Shown here piece by piece: positions 5,813 through 6,315 of a stretch of DNA of 6,315 nt. Below the pieces are notes generated by a model that saw nothing but the letters and a program-made list of their open reading frames with translations, did not search any database and had not been told where the DNA came from. Position 1 is the first letter of the stretch; every line of letters starts with the position of its first letter. A program made the translations under genes and the position numbers. The stretch comes from Clostridium sp. CAG:1013 (GTDB taxonomy: Bacteria; Bacillota; Clostridia; Oscillospirales; Acutalibacteraceae). Location: contig HF972663.1 of the NCBI GenBank assembly GCA_000432995.1, positions 34,516-40,830 of the forward strand, written 5' to 3'.

Positions 5813-6315
5813 TTACCCGCCAGCCTCATGGGTCTGACGGTATTGGCGAGGTGTTTCCTCTTTAAACTGGCGAAATATTCGGCTGAAATATCCCGCATCC
5901 TCAAATCCGCACTCCATGGCAATCTCTGTAACGCTGCGACTTGTGGAGCAAAGCAGCTCCGCCGCGCACTCTACGCGGTAATAGTTTAAATAGTTAACCG
6001 GGGTGCGGCCTGTGATCTGCCGGAACACCCGGCAAAAATATTTTGGTTCCATCGCGGCCTCAGCAGCCAGGTCTTCCAGACCCAGAGGCTTCCCGTAATC
6101 CGACCGGATACGCCGCAGCACATTTTTTACCGCCTTAGTCCGGCGGACGTCTTTGGTGGAACCCTCATCGGCAGGGGTATACAGTTTGTGGGTCAGCAAC
6201 TCTCCCCAAAGCTGCCACGACAGCCCTACAATGGTGAACTCATACCCTGGCTTCTGTGTTTCCATGGCCCAAACCATCTGGCTGATCATCTCCGCCGCGG
6301 GTGTACCGGCAGGGG
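5813..6315 (-). CDS. AraC-family transcriptional regulator, C-terminal part (5' end outside window)
   Basis: The frame stays open through base 6315, reading PAGTPAAEMISQ before the first internal Met at 6289, so that Met is not the true start. About 166 residues are visible. The last hundred form the double helix-turn-helix AraC domain. The first unit is LGLEDLAAEAAMEPKYFCRVF (visible residues 77-97), then TPVNYLNYYRVECAAELL. The second unit is SVTEIAMECGFEDAGYFSRIF (127-147), ending in FKEETPRQYRQ, the classic family ending. The upstream visible part resembles the linker after an effector-sensing domain, probably a cupin, but that domain lies outside the window. The gene has its own terminator, so it is a separate transcript. 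Being adjacent and co-oriented, it may activate the downstream sugar cassette, or it may belong to genes beyond the window. Confidence 0.92.
   Translation of the reverse strand, partial: PAGTPAAEMISQMVWAMETQKPGYEFTIVGLSWQLWGELLTHKLYTPADEGSTKDVRRTKAVKNVLRRIRSDYGKPLGLEDLAAEAAMEPKYFCRVFRQITGRTPVNYLNYYRVECAAELLCSTSRSVTEIAMECGFEDAGYFSRIFRQFKEETPRQYRQTHEAGG

Noticed and set aside
1..6315. CRISPR arrays, tRNA/rRNA genes, insertion sequences, riboswitches
   Set aside because: I saw no regularly spaced repeats, cloverleaf-like sequences, transposase signatures or long structured leaders. Leaders are about 60 nt, too short for a typical riboswitch.

Overview
The window looks like chromosomal DNA from a Gram-positive Clostridia-type bacterium, plausibly a gut Oscillospirales/Ruminococcaceae relative. 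The basis is GC-rich coding sequence with AT-rich intergenic DNA, strong GGAGG-type Shine-Dalgarno sites before nearly every gene, sigma-A-type promoters, and protein sequences that resemble Clostridia homologues. This placement is inferred from recall of protein families, not from a search.

Every supported gene lies on the minus strand, so biological order runs from high to low coordinates. (1) 6315-5813: the C-terminal part of an AraC-family regulator, cut by the window edge and closed by a strong intrinsic terminator (5797-5755). (2) 5764-5541: AT-rich regulatory DNA with short repeats, a TTGACA / extended -10 promoter and a 12-bp tandem repeat in the leader. (3) 5540-4641: a nucleoside hydrolase-family protein. 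(4) 4503-3493: a LacI-family regulator with its own TATAAT promoter. (5) 3423-2017: an L-fucose/L-arabinose isomerase-family protein. (6) 2004-1189 and 1192-236: the N- and C-terminal halves of a split transketolase. (7) 239-1: the start of an FGGY sugar kinase, cut by the window edge. Genes 5 to 7 are packed as an operon, with a 12-nt gap and then two ATGA overlaps.

Together the genes read as a locally regulated catabolic cassette. A glycosidic C-N bond might be cleaved by the nucleoside hydrolase-like protein. The free aldose would be isomerised to a ketose, phosphorylated by the FGGY kinase, and fed to a dedicated two-subunit transketolase. Two substrates fit: ribose or a related pentose from nucleosides (through ribulose), or the branched pentose D-apiose, whose known route uses isomerase, kinase and a two-subunit apulose-4-phosphate transketolase. 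The sequence does not decide between them. No transporter, aldolase or epimerase is visible.

The clearest anomaly is a perfect, codon-aligned 21-bp tandem duplication inside the C-terminal transketolase subunit. It repeats the heptapeptide RPFAASP between the catalytic Glu segment and the cofactor-binding F/EQ segment.
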